Assembly (NCBI GenBank): GCA_003166955.1
Contig: PMUI01000101.1
Span: forward strand, 1-64,000
Origin: Acidobacterium sp.
Lineage (GTDB): Bacteria > Acidobacteriota > Terriglobia > Terriglobales > Acidobacteriaceae
Direction: 5' to 3'
Length of the DNA: 64,000 bases
The notes under the pieces were generated by a model. The model made no database searches. It was not told the origin of the DNA and was given only the letters and a program-made list of their open reading frames with translations. The position numbers and the translations under genes were made by a program. This document shows, one piece after another, positions 46,774 to 55,298 of the stretch; the stretch's first letter is position 1; each line of letters opens with the position of its first letter.

Positions 46774-48333
46774 GTGAACGCCTCCACAGCCGTTTCCCCC
46801 GCCGCCCGCCCCACGCGCTGGTTCGTTTCGGGAAGCGCCGTCGTCGCCGGCATCGCGCTCCTCAAGTTCGCCCTCCAGCTCCGCGCCATCCCCCACTACG
46901 GCATCTTCCGCGACGAGATGTACTACCTCGCCTGTGGCCAGCATCTCGCCTGGGGCTACGTCGACCACCCGCCGTTCTGGCCCTTCCTGGCCTGGCTGGT
47001 CAGCCACACCCTCGGCACGTCCCTCTTAGCTATCCGGCTCCTGCCCGCGCTTGCCGGTGCCGCCCTCGTCTTGCTGACCGGCATCATGACCCGCCAGATG
47101 GGCGGCGGCCGCATGGCCCAGGCGCTCGCCGCTCTCGCCGTGTTCACCGCGCCCATCTACATGCTCATGCAGCACTGGTTCACCATGAACGCCGTCGAGC
47201 CGCTGCTCTGGATGGCCTGCGTCTGGTGCGTCCTCCGCTACATCGAAACCGCCAACCTGCGCTGGTGGCTCTGGATCGGCGTCCTCTGCGGCATCGGCCT
47301 CGAGATGAAGTACTCCATCGTCCTCTTCGCGGCAGGCCTGCTCCTCGGCCTCGTCCTCACGCCCCATCGCCGCGTCTTCCTCTCAAAATGGTTCTGGCTC
47401 GGCGGCCTCGCCGCCATCCTCATCTTCCTGCCCCACCTCGTCTGGCTCGTGCAGCATCACTTCCCTTTTCTCGAATACGAGCGCAACGTCCGCAGCACGC
47501 CGCGCGACGTCCGGCGCGGACCCATCGCCTTTTTCCTCGATCAGGCCCAAATCCTTAATCCTGTCTCGGCTGTTTTGTGGGTCCTCGGATTGCTGTGGCT
47601 CCTCTTCACCCGCGCAGGCGCTCGCTACAGCATCCTCGCCTGGACCTTCCTGGTCGTCTACGGCGCGTTGATGATCACCCAGGGCAAGAACTACTACGTC
47701 TCCCCCATCTATCCCATGATGTTCGCCGCGGGCGCAGTTGCCTTCAGTAGCTGGTTCCGCAACCCCTGGTCGCGCGCCGCCTACAGCACTCTGCTCGCCG
47801 TCTCAGGAATCCTCCTCGCGCCACTGTCTCTCCCGCTGGTTCGTCCCGAAACCTATCTCCGCTACGAGCACGCGCTCGGCATCGGACCCATCATCAAAGC
47901 CGAGAATCAGCGCACCGGCCGTCTTCCCCAGTTCTTCGCCGACGAATTCGGCTGGGAAGACATGGTCCGCAAGACCGCCGCCGTCTATAACAGTCTTCCG
48001 CTCGCAGAGCGCGCCCACACCGCCATCTTCGCCAACGACTGGGGCGAAGCCGCCGCCATCGACTACTTCGGCCCGAAATATGGCCTGCCGCGCGCTATCA
48101 GCATGCACAATTCCTATTGGTTTTGGGGACCCCGCGATTACGACGGCAGCACGATGATCGTCCTCGGCAGCGACGGCACCGGCGACCGCGACTATTTCCA
48201 GACCGTCATCGACTCCGGTCAGAAGGTCGACAACCCCTGGTCCCGCGAAGACGAGCACTTCACCATCTGGATCTGCCGCGGATTGAAATGGAATCTACAG
48301 GCTGTCTGGCCGAAGATCAAAAAGTGGGGATGA
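46774..48333 (+). CDS. GT39/ArnT-like dolichyl- or undecaprenyl-phosphate glycosyltransferase
   Basis: A 519-aa membrane enzyme. Its first extracytoplasmic loop carries the acidic motif RDEMYYLACGQHLAWGYVD typical of PMT/ArnT GT-C enzymes, and about 10-11 helices follow. GT-C enzymes use lipid-linked sugars outside the inner membrane. The acceptor is unknown; lipid A, protein or glycan are possible. GTG 46774 has AGGAG upstream. Divergent from the PrsW gene across 160 bases. Confidence 0.85.
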   Translation: MNASTAVSPAARPTRWFVSGSAVVAGIALLKFALQLRAIPHYGIFRDEMYYLACGQHLAWGYVDHPPFWPFLAWLVSHTLGTSLLAIRLLPALAGAALVLLTGIMTRQMGGGRMAQALAALAVFTAPIYMLMQHWFTMNAVEPLLWMACVWCVLRYIETANLRWWLWIGVLCGIGLEMKYSIVLFAAGLLLGLVLTPHRRVFLSKWFWLGGLAAILIFLPHLVWLVQHHFPFLEYERNVRSTPRDVRRGPIAFFLDQAQILNPVSAVLWVLGLLWLLFTRAGARYSILAWTFLVVYGALMITQGKNYYVSPIYPMMFAAGAVAFSSWFRNPWSRAAYSTLLAVSGILLAPLSLPLVRPETYLRYEHALGIGPIIKAENQRTGRLPQFFADEFGWEDMVRKTAAVYNSLPLAERAHTAIFANDWGEAAAIDYFGPKYGLPRAISMHNSYWFWGPRDYDGSTMIVLGSDGTGDRDYFQTVIDSGQKVDNPWSREDEHFTIWICRGLKWNLQAVWPKIKKWG

Positions 48334-48369
48334 ACCGTACGGTGAAGAGGTCGCAATGTCCAACGAACG

Positions 48370-48420
48370 CTCACCGGTTCTTAGCTAACCGAATTTCAGC
48401 TGACCGGCTTATAGCTGCTA
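48370..48420 (+). repeat. degenerate GGTTCTTAGC repeat
   Basis: Contains CACCGGTTCTTAGCTAACCG (48372-48391) and a diverged second unit AGCTGACCGGCTTATAGC. The same decamer GGTTCTTAGC also occurs at 43335-43344 and 55212-55221, always between genes and in the same orientation. Confidence 0.5.
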
Positions 48421-48840
48421 CAGTTGTTCCGGCTCGATGGCAATATTCTTCTCGCCCGCGGCCTTCTTCTCCCAGTACTTCTTCACCCAAGCGTCGAACG
48501 TCCTGCCCGCAGCGTTGTCGCGCCCGGTGAACGCCAGCGCGGCAATCTCGGCGTACGGAATGGTCAGCTTCATCCGCTCCTCCGACGGCATCACGCGCAC
48601 TGCCGAATCCTGCAACGTCGCACCCGTCCGCCGATCGAACACGTACCCATGCACCACGCGCCCGTCCTTCAGCGTCAGCGTCACATCGCCGCGATAATCG
48701 AAGGCCTTCTCGAGCGCCTGACGAATCTCATCCTCGCTCGCCAGCGACGGAATCCACCCCTCCAGCTGCTCGCGCTGGCGGCCCTCCATCACCTCGACGC
48801 TGTTCGGATCGACCACTGTGCTCGGTTCGGCGTGGCTCAT
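48418..48840 (-). CDS. hypothetical protein coupled to hpnH
   Basis: A 140-aa soluble protein with no signal or membrane segment. It reads FDYRGDVTLTLKDGRVVHGY, VFDRRTGATLQDSAVRV and KLTIPYAEIAALAFTGRD, and resembles a small SH3-like or Hfq-like beta fold. Its ATG overlaps the hpnH stop (48837-48840, ATGA), so it is translated with hpnH. This suggests a partner for hopanoid synthesis. No known family was recognised. Confidence 0.75.
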   Translation of the reverse strand: MSHAEPSTVVDPNSVEVMEGRQREQLEGWIPSLASEDEIRQALEKAFDYRGDVTLTLKDGRVVHGYVFDRRTGATLQDSAVRVMPSEERMKLTIPYAEIAALAFTGRDNAAGRTFDAWVKKYWEKKAAGEKNIAIEPEQL

Positions 48841-49976
48841 ACCCGAGTTCCCTCTTCCACGCGGACATGCGTCTCAATCTGGACTTGCTCGATTTGAACC
48901 AGCGGATTGAAGCTATGCACCGGCTTCACCGGCTCGTGCAGCAAATCCAGCGCGCCCTTGTCCTCGTAGCGATTCATCATCGCTTTCGCCGTCTGCCACA
49001 GCCCCTTCAGCGATCCGAACGTGTAGTTCACCGCCGTGCCCTCGTACCCCGAGTGCACCATGCAGTTCGCGCATTTCGGATTGCCGCTCTCCGTCCCGTA
49101 GTTGTCCCAGTTCGTGCCGTCAATCAGCTCCTGGAACGTGTCCGCGTAGCCGTCCTGCAGCAGGTAGCACGGCTTCTGCCAGCCGAAGATGCTGAACGTC
49201 GGCATCGCCCACGCCGTGCACTTGAAGTCCCGCTTTCCCATGATGAATTCGAGGTAGAGATAATTCGCGTTGAACTTCCAGCTCTTCTTCCGGTTGGACA
49301 GAATCGCGCGGAACAGCCGCCGCGACCGCGCCCGCCCCAGAAAATGCTTCTGATCCGGCGCCTTCTCGTACGTGTAGCCCGGCGCCACCATCATCGCCTC
49401 GACGCCCGCAGCCATCACCTCGTCGAAGTGCCCGCGCACCGAGTTCGGATCGGCCCCATCGAACAGCGTAGTGTTCGTCGTCACGCGAAATCCCGCCGCC
49501 ACCGCCGCCTTAATCCCCTCCATCGCGATGTCGTATCCGCCCTCGCGGCACACGGAGAAGTCGTGGTGCTCGCGCTGTCCATCCAGATGCACCGAAAACG
49601 ACAGATACTTGCTCGGCTTGAACAGGTGAAGCTTTTCTTTCAGAAGCAGCGCGTTCGTACACAAATACACGTACTTCTTCCGCACAACCAAGCCCTCAAC
49701 AATCTTGTCGATCTGCGGATGCAGCAGCGGCTCGCCGCCCGGGATCGACACCATCGGCGTGCCCGATTCCTCCACCGCCCGGAAGCATTCCTCCGGCGTC
49801 AGCTCCTGCTTCAGGATGTGCGGCGGATACTGAATCTTCCCGCACCCGGCGCACGCCAGGTTGCAGCGGAACAGAGGCTCCAGCATGGTCACCAGCGGAA
49901 AGCGCTTCCGGCCCTTCAGCTTCTGCCCCAGCACGTACGTTGCTACCGTCCACGCCTGCGATACAGGTACTGCCAT
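48837..49976 (-). CDS. hpnH: adenosyl-hopene synthase (radical SAM) HpnH
   Basis: A 379-aa radical SAM enzyme. The cluster-binding site is LFRCNLACAGCGKI (CxxxCxxC), with IPGGEPLLHPQI downstream and a cysteine-containing C-terminal part (NPKCANCMVHSGYEGTA). HpnH joins adenosine to hopene, the first step towards C35 extended hopanoids. It lies downstream of shc in a minus-strand operon. Confidence 0.93.
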   Translation of the reverse strand: MAVPVSQAWTVATYVLGQKLKGRKRFPLVTMLEPLFRCNLACAGCGKIQYPPHILKQELTPEECFRAVEESGTPMVSIPGGEPLLHPQIDKIVEGLVVRKKYVYLCTNALLLKEKLHLFKPSKYLSFSVHLDGQREHHDFSVCREGGYDIAMEGIKAAVAAGFRVTTNTTLFDGADPNSVRGHFDEVMAAGVEAMMVAPGYTYEKAPDQKHFLGRARSRRLFRAILSNRKKSWKFNANYLYLEFIMGKRDFKCTAWAMPTFSIFGWQKPCYLLQDGYADTFQELIDGTNWDNYGTESGNPKCANCMVHSGYEGTAVNYTFGSLKGLWQTAKAMMNRYEDKGALDLLHEPVKPVHSFNPLVQIEQVQIETHVRVEEGTRV

Positions 49977-50008
49977 TCAGTCATTTCCTCCACTTAAAGA
50001 ACTCAAAT

Positions 50009-50068
50009 CGTCATCCTGAGCGACCCTGAGCAAGCGCAGCGCGCCGAACGGGGAGTCGAAGGACCTGC
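50009..50068. repeat. dispersed GTCATCCTGAGCG element
   Basis: CGTCATCCTGAGCG (50009-50022) is followed by a variable 30-base part and ends GTCGAAGGACCTGC. It lies between hpnH and shc. The same core appears at 56539-56552 inside hemG. Elements of this kind are scattered in the genomes of many bacteria, including Acidobacteriota. Confidence 0.6.
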
Positions 50069-50107
50069 TTTTTCTCTCTCCCAGTAACAAATGCCAGATC
50101 AAACTCT

Positions 50108-52198
50108 CTACGCCGCTGCTTTCTCCATGGCCCGCTTGTAACTCGTCAGCGCCAGTAGCGCGAAATAATCCCGGTACAGCGGATACGCCAGATAAAACAC
50201 CCGCGGAAATCCCGTTCCCGTATAAAACGCCTGCCGCGTCTTGCCCTGCCCGAAGCTCTCGTCCCACGAGCCATCGGCCTGCTGCCGGGCCAGCAACCAT
50301 TTGATGCCCTTCGCCACCGAGTCGCTCCGTGTATCGCCGGCCGCCAGCAGCCCCAGGATCCCCCACGCCGTCTGCGAGGGTGTGCTCACTCCAACGCCGC
50401 GAGTCGTCGGATCGTCGTAGCTCTCGCAGCTCTCGCCCCATCCGCCATCGGCGTTCTGCACCATGCGGATCCACTCCGCCGCCTGCTGGATCTCCGGCTC
50501 GTGATTCCACACGCCCATGGCCTCGAGGCCCCGCAGCACCAGGAACGTCCCGTACAGATAGTTCACGCCCCAACGCCCGAACCAACTGCCATCGGATTCC
50601 TGCTCCGCGTAGATGAACTTGATGGCCTTCTCCACGCGCCGATCCTTGCGCGTGTAGCCGTACGTCGCCAGCATCTCCAGAATCCGTCCTGTGATGTCCA
50701 CCGTCGGCGGATCCAGCATCGCGTTGTGGTCCGCAAACGGAATTTGCTGGAAGATCATCTTCGTGTTGTCTTTGTCGAAGCTCGCCCACCCGCCGTTCCG
50801 GCACTGCATCGAGAAGACCCACTCGATCGCCCGCTGGCAAACGTCATACTGATAGCGCTCGCGCGGATTATCGACCTTATTCAGCGCCATAAGAACCTGT
50901 GCCGTATCATCCACATCCGGGTAAAACTCATTGTTATACTCGAAGTACCATCCGCCCGGCGCCGCCCCCCGATTCTTCACCGCCCAGTCGCCTTTGTGCC
51001 GCACTTCCTTCGACAGCATCCAGTCCGCCGCCCGCAGCAACCGCGCGTCCTTGCGATCCAGCCCCGCTTCGCCCAACGCGTACATCGCCTGTGCTGTGTC
51101 CCACACCGGAGACATACACGGCTGCATCCGGAACGTCGGCTCCGGACAGTCCTTCGTCCCCTGCGGCTCGTCGATCCCCAGCCGCTCGAACTCATCGATC
51201 GCACGGATCACCTGCGGATCGTCCAGCGAATACCCGAGGCATCGCAGCGCGATGATCGAATTCAAAATCGCCGGATAGATCGCGCCCAGCCCATCGGACA
51301 TCTCCAGCCGCTCCAGCATCCACTTCTGCGCCACCTTCAGCGCGTGCGAGCGCAACGGCCGAATGTGAATCCGCTCGAACCAATGGATCACCCGGTCGAG
51401 GAAGATGAAGAAATTCCGCCAGCTGATCCTGTGGGTCTTATCCCACTTCAGTCGCAGATCGGCATGCTCGCGCCCGCCCACAAACAATTCGCTGATCCCG
51501 TGCTCTGGCGGAATCCTCTTGTACGGCTTCTTCGCGTACGCAATCGACAGAGGCACCAAAATTGCCCGCGACCAGGACGAAATTTCGTAGATGTTGAACC
51601 AGAACCATTTCGGAAACAGCACGATCTCCGGCGGAATCGCCGGCACCGAGTTGTACTCGTACTGCCCCAGCGCGCACAGATAAATCTTCGTGAAGGTATT
51701 GCACTCCGTCACGCCGCCGTGCGCCAGAATCCACTTCCGCGTCTCGGCCATGTGCGGCTCGTCCGCGGAAACCCCCATCAATTTGTTCGCGAAATAGCAC
51801 TTCACCGACAGGCTGATGTTTCCCGGTCCGCCCGGATACAGCGACCAGCTCCCATCATCGTTCCGGTAGCGCATGATCTCCGTCAGCGCTCGCAGCATCT
51901 TGCCTGGATCGCCGGTCCCCAGCAGCACGTGCACAAAAATGTAGTCCGCTTCGAGCATCGAGTCGCCTTCGAGCTCCCCGACCCAGAAGCCTTCCGGATG
52001 CTGGCGCTCCAGCAGCGACTCGCGCGAGCGCTCAATCGCCTGCGCCACGTCTTCCGGCGCGGCATCGATCCGCCCAAATCTCACCTGCGCCGGAGCCGAA
52101 CTGCGCGCTTCGTCGATGGGACTTTCCGCTGTCGAAATAAACTCCGGCCGCAATCTTTGAAAGGCTGCGCTCATTTGTTCGAAACCGCCCGTCCGCAT
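50108..52198 (-). CDS. shc: squalene-hopene cyclase
   Basis: A 696-aa triterpene cyclase that folds squalene into hopene/hopanol at the membrane. The catalytic acid motif DxDD reads YPDVDDTAQVLMAL near residue 427. Several QW repeats are present (QHPEGFWVGEL, NDDGSWSLYPGG, CRNGGWASFDKDN, ESDGSWFGRWGV, NADGGWGESC, QADGSWDESFG). Full length for the family. Start ATG 52198 or 52174. It follows ispH by 26 bases and precedes hpnH, so the hopanoid genes form one unit. Confidence 0.96.
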   Translation of the reverse strand: MRTGGFEQMSAAFQRLRPEFISTAESPIDEARSSAPAQVRFGRIDAAPEDVAQAIERSRESLLERQHPEGFWVGELEGDSMLEADYIFVHVLLGTGDPGKMLRALTEIMRYRNDDGSWSLYPGGPGNISLSVKCYFANKLMGVSADEPHMAETRKWILAHGGVTECNTFTKIYLCALGQYEYNSVPAIPPEIVLFPKWFWFNIYEISSWSRAILVPLSIAYAKKPYKRIPPEHGISELFVGGREHADLRLKWDKTHRISWRNFFIFLDRVIHWFERIHIRPLRSHALKVAQKWMLERLEMSDGLGAIYPAILNSIIALRCLGYSLDDPQVIRAIDEFERLGIDEPQGTKDCPEPTFRMQPCMSPVWDTAQAMYALGEAGLDRKDARLLRAADWMLSKEVRHKGDWAVKNRGAAPGGWYFEYNNEFYPDVDDTAQVLMALNKVDNPRERYQYDVCQRAIEWVFSMQCRNGGWASFDKDNTKMIFQQIPFADHNAMLDPPTVDITGRILEMLATYGYTRKDRRVEKAIKFIYAEQESDGSWFGRWGVNYLYGTFLVLRGLEAMGVWNHEPEIQQAAEWIRMVQNADGGWGESCESYDDPTTRGVGVSTPSQTAWGILGLLAAGDTRSDSVAKGIKWLLARQQADGSWDESFGQGKTRQAFYTGTGFPRVFYLAYPLYRDYFALLALTSYKRAMEKAAA

Positions 52199-52224
52199 TG
52201 CGGTGCGCTGTCCGCACCGGTTGA

Positions 52225-53250
52225 TCAGACACCCGCAGGGGTTGTTGCGGGAGCCGACTGTATTGCCTGTACGATCTCCGGAGGAAGCCCAAACCGGACG
52301 TTCTCCGGCATGACCTCAACTTCCTCGACCGTTCCAAAGCCGTTGTTCTTCAGGTAATCGATGACGCCCTCGACCAGAATCTCCGGCGCCGACGCTCCTG
52401 CCGTCACAGCCACGTTGCGCACGCCCTTCAGCCACTCCGGATCGATCGCCTCCGCGTTGTCGATCAGGTAGCCCTGCGTGCCCAGGTTGCACGAAACCTC
52501 GACCAGCCGGTTCGAGTTCGAGCTGTTGTTCGAACCCACCACCAGCACCAGGTCCGCGCTGTGCGCGACGTTTTTCACCGCGACCTGCCGGTTCTCCGTC
52601 GCATAACAAATATCCTGCGAATGCGGCCCCACGATCTTCGGGAACTTGATCTTCAGCGCCTGAATGATGTCGTGCGACTCATCCAGCGACAGCGTCGTCT
52701 GCGTCAGATACGCCACGTGCTCCGGATCCGGAACCTCCAGCGTCTGCACTTCCTGGACGCTCGAGACGACTTGCGTCACATCCGGCGCCTCGCCCAGCGT
52801 TCCTTCAATCTCATCGTGGTCCCGGTGCCCGATCAGCACCAGCGAATACCCCTGCCGGGCAAACTTGACGGCCTCGACGTGGACCTTGGTCACCAGCGGG
52901 CAGGTCGCGTCAATCACCTTCAGCTTCTGCTTCTTCGATTCCTCGCGGACCGCCGGCGACACGCCGTGCGCCGAATAAATTACCCGCGCGCCCTCAGGAA
53001 CCTGATGGATGTCGTCGACAAAAACCGCGCCCTTTTCCGCCAGCTCATTCACAACAAAGCGGTTATGGACAATCTCTTTGCGGACGTAAATCGGCGCGCC
53101 AAACGTCTCCAGCGCAATCCGAACAATGTCGATGGCCCGCACTACGCCCGCGCAGAACCCACGAGGCTTAAGCAATAAAACCCGCTTTTCCTCAGGTCCG
53201 GACGCCGCGCGCTGGGGAGCGACTGGTGTCTCCGTGATGACGGTACTCAC
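52225..53250 (-). CDS. ispH: 4-hydroxy-3-methylbut-2-enyl diphosphate reductase
   Basis: A 341-aa iron-sulfur enzyme of the last MEP-pathway step, making IPP and DMAPP. Cluster cysteines are in KPRGFCAGVVRAID, VIDATCPLVTKVH and LVEVSCNLGTQG; catalytic context includes YSAHGVSPAVREE and VGSNNSSNSNRL. GTG 53250 is chosen because a TATAAT lies 7 nt upstream and the extra 48 codons before it do not resemble IspH. First gene of the hopanoid operon, which thus pairs isoprenoid supply with cyclisation. Confidence 0.94.
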   Translation of the reverse strand: MSTVITETPVAPQRAASGPEEKRVLLLKPRGFCAGVVRAIDIVRIALETFGAPIYVRKEIVHNRFVVNELAEKGAVFVDDIHQVPEGARVIYSAHGVSPAVREESKKQKLKVIDATCPLVTKVHVEAVKFARQGYSLVLIGHRDHDEIEGTLGEAPDVTQVVSSVQEVQTLEVPDPEHVAYLTQTTLSLDESHDIIQALKIKFPKIVGPHSQDICYATENRQVAVKNVAHSADLVLVVGSNNSSNSNRLVEVSCNLGTQGYLIDNAEAIDPEWLKGVRNVAVTAGASAPEILVEGVIDYLKNNGFGTVEEVEVMPENVRFGLPPEIVQAIQSAPATTPAGV

Positions 53251-53257
53251 GTTCTTT

Positions 53258-53263
53258 ATTATA
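53258..53263 (-). promoter_or_regulatory. -10 element of a probable leaderless ispH transcript
   Basis: A perfect TATAAT (minus strand) 7 nt ahead of the GTG start and no Shine-Dalgarno sequence between them; transcription would begin at the start codon. The matching -35 region (GCGGAC) is weak. Confidence 0.6.
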
Positions 53264-53434
53264 CCGTGAACAACCCTCCCGTCCGCCGCCAGCTCGCGCC
53301 ATCCGCGTTCCATTGGCGCGTGCTCCAGTTGGCAAACCAGATTCCTTTTCGCCTGCCACCTTCGGGTCATCCCCCCCATCAACCCTGCCCGCAATAGCGT
53401 CTAACCAGGCAGCAGAACCAGGCAGGAGCATCTG

Positions 53435-54307
53435 ATGAAGGTCCTCGCGGTCGGCGTCACCGGACAATTCGCTTCACTGGTCGTTCCCGAGCTTCGCAGC
53501 CGGGGCATCTCCGTCCGTGCCCTCATCCGCGACGAGAACCAGCAGCACGACGCGCTCGCTCATGGCGCCGACGAGATCGCCCTCGGCGATCTTGAAAATC
53601 CCGCCAGCCTGCGCCACGCCGTCAAAGGTGTCGACGGCATCTTCCACATCAATCCCTCCTTCGCCCCCAACGAATTCGCCATGGGCATCGCCATGCTCGA
53701 AGCCGCGCGCTCCGCCGGCGTTCGGAGATTTGTCTTCTCCGGCATCATCCACCCCTCCATCCTCGGCCTCAGCAACCACGCCTCCAAGCTCCCCGTCGAA
53801 GAGGTCCTCTACCAGTCCGGCATGAACTTCACCGTCCTCCAGCCCGCCCGATTCATGCAGACCATCGACGGCGCCTGGGGCGAAGTCCTCCGCCTCGGCC
53901 GCTTCGCAGTTCCCTACTCGATCCGCGCCCGCGTCTGTTACGTCGATTACCGCGACATCGCCAAAGCCGCAGCCATCGCCTTCTCCACCAATCGCCTCGA
54001 CTATGGCACCTTCGAGTTGTGCGCGCCCGGCATGTTCAGCCCTGCCGATGTAGCCGCGTTGATGGCAGAGACTCTGGGCTTCCCTGTGAAGGCCGTCGAA
54101 ATTCCCTTCCACGAGTGGGCCAAAACCGCTGGCCTGCCCCCAGGCCCAAAGCGAATCGGCATGCGCAACCTCTACGAGGACTACGACCGCCACGGTTTCC
54201 CCGGCGGCAACGCGCTCGTCCTCCGCGAAGTCCTCCAGCGCGAACCCCGCAGTCTGGCCGGCTACATTCGCGAACTCGCAGTCCTGAGCCACCGTCTCGC
54301 CGCCTGA
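53435..54307 (+). CDS. NmrA-like NAD(P)-binding protein
   Basis: A 290-aa atypical short-chain dehydrogenase. The dinucleotide loop reads VLAVGVTGQFASLVVPEL, with an Ala at the last glycine of GxxGxxG. FVFSGIIHPSILG and NFTVLQPARFMQ match NmrA-type proteins, which usually bind NAD(P) without being strong dehydrogenases (the YxxxK catalytic pair is absent). It may sense redox state. AGGAG precedes ATG 53435. Divergent from ispH. Confidence 0.85.
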   Translation: MKVLAVGVTGQFASLVVPELRSRGISVRALIRDENQQHDALAHGADEIALGDLENPASLRHAVKGVDGIFHINPSFAPNEFAMGIAMLEAARSAGVRRFVFSGIIHPSILGLSNHASKLPVEEVLYQSGMNFTVLQPARFMQTIDGAWGEVLRLGRFAVPYSIRARVCYVDYRDIAKAAAIAFSTNRLDYGTFELCAPGMFSPADVAALMAETLGFPVKAVEIPFHEWAKTAGLPPGPKRIGMRNLYEDYDRHGFPGGNALVLREVLQREPRSLAGYIRELAVLSHRLAA

Positions 54308-54399
54308 CACCCTCTTATCTCTGCCACGCCGCAGCGTTCACCGGCGCCAGAAGCATGCCGTAAACTCGGAACGTCCCTGATCCGCCCCGAGACTCACTC

Positions 54400-55149
54400 A
54401 TGACCATCCTCCTCACCCCGATCGAAGCCCGTATCCTCGGCGCCCTCCTCGAAAAAGAAGCCACCACCCCTGAGTACTACCCGCTCTCGCTCAACGCGCT
54501 AGTCAACGCCTGCAATCAGAAGAACAACCGCGAGCCCGTCATGCAGCTCAATGAGGATGAGGTCCGTCAGGCCGTGCACCGCCTCCAGGACGATCAGCTC
54601 GCCGCCGCCATCCACGACAGCCGCGTCACCAAATACGAGCATCGCCTCCAGGAAGTCCTCAACCTCACCCGCGGCGAAAACGCCGTCCTCTGCGTTCTCC
54701 TCCTCCGAGGACCCCAAACCCCCGGCGAGCTGCGCGGCCGCACCGAGCGCATGCATCGTTTCGAGGAACTCGACGACGTCCTCTCCGTCCTCGACAAAAT
54801 GATGCAGCGCGAACCCGCCCTCGTCGCGTCTCTTCCACGTCAACCCGGCTCACGCGAGATTCGCTATGCCCACCTGCTCTCCGGCGAACCCGACACTTCC
54901 CTGCTGACCAGCGCAGCAGCCACCGCAGACTCCGCCGCCGCGGCCCCCCGATTCCTGGACCACGACCGCCTCCTCCAGCTCGAAGCCGACGTCGCGACCC
55001 TCCGCGAAAAGTTGGCACAGCTGGATAAAAAGATCACGCTCCTCTCTCTCGGCGGCTCCATCTCTGCAGAAGACGCAGCGGAGTTGAGACGAACCAGCGA
55101 GGAGCTCCGCAGCAACTGGCGATCGTCGCCCGGGGGTTCCGAGCCCTGA
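54400..55149 (+). CDS. yceH: YceH-like UPF0502/DUF480 protein
   Basis: A 249-aa cytoplasmic protein with two winged-helix-like domains. The N-terminal part carries TPIEARILGALLEKEATTPE, YYPLSLNALVNACNQKNNR and VMQLNEDEVRQAVHRLQ; the second has LRGPQTPGELRGRTERMH. A C-terminal coiled coil (LQLEADVATLREKLAQLDKK) ends it. No biochemical role is known for the family. Confidence 0.92.
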   Translation: MTILLTPIEARILGALLEKEATTPEYYPLSLNALVNACNQKNNREPVMQLNEDEVRQAVHRLQDDQLAAAIHDSRVTKYEHRLQEVLNLTRGENAVLCVLLLRGPQTPGELRGRTERMHRFEELDDVLSVLDKMMQREPALVASLPRQPGSREIRYAHLLSGEPDTSLLTSAAATADSAAAAPRFLDHDRLLQLEADVATLREKLAQLDKKITLLSLGGSISAEDAAELRRTSEELRSNWRSSPGGSEP

Positions 55150-55160
55150 TCCACGCTATT

Positions 55161-55240
55161 TCGTCGACCGCTTCGCTGCTGACCGGTTCCTTGCTGCCCG
55201 TTTAGCTGCCCGGTTCTTAGCCGACCGCTGTTTAGCTCCT
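55161..55240 (+). repeat. degenerate tandem GACCG/TTAGC repeat
   Basis: About five imperfect units in 80 bases, such as GACCGCTTCGCTGCT, GACCGGTTCCTTGCTGC, CCGTTTAGCTGC, CCGGTTCTTAGCC and GACCGCTGTTTAGCTCC. One copy of the decamer GGTTCTTAGC (55212-55221) is shared with the sites at 48376 and 43335. No gene overlaps it. Confidence 0.55.
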
Positions 55241-55298
55241 CGTGCATTTGTGACTCCCATCACATCCCACCCCACCCACCTCCTGCAACCCTGATTCC

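Noticed and set aside
50501-52357. 618-codon plus-strand open frame opposite shc
   Set aside because: Arg/His/Pro-rich shadow of a certain gene on the other strand.
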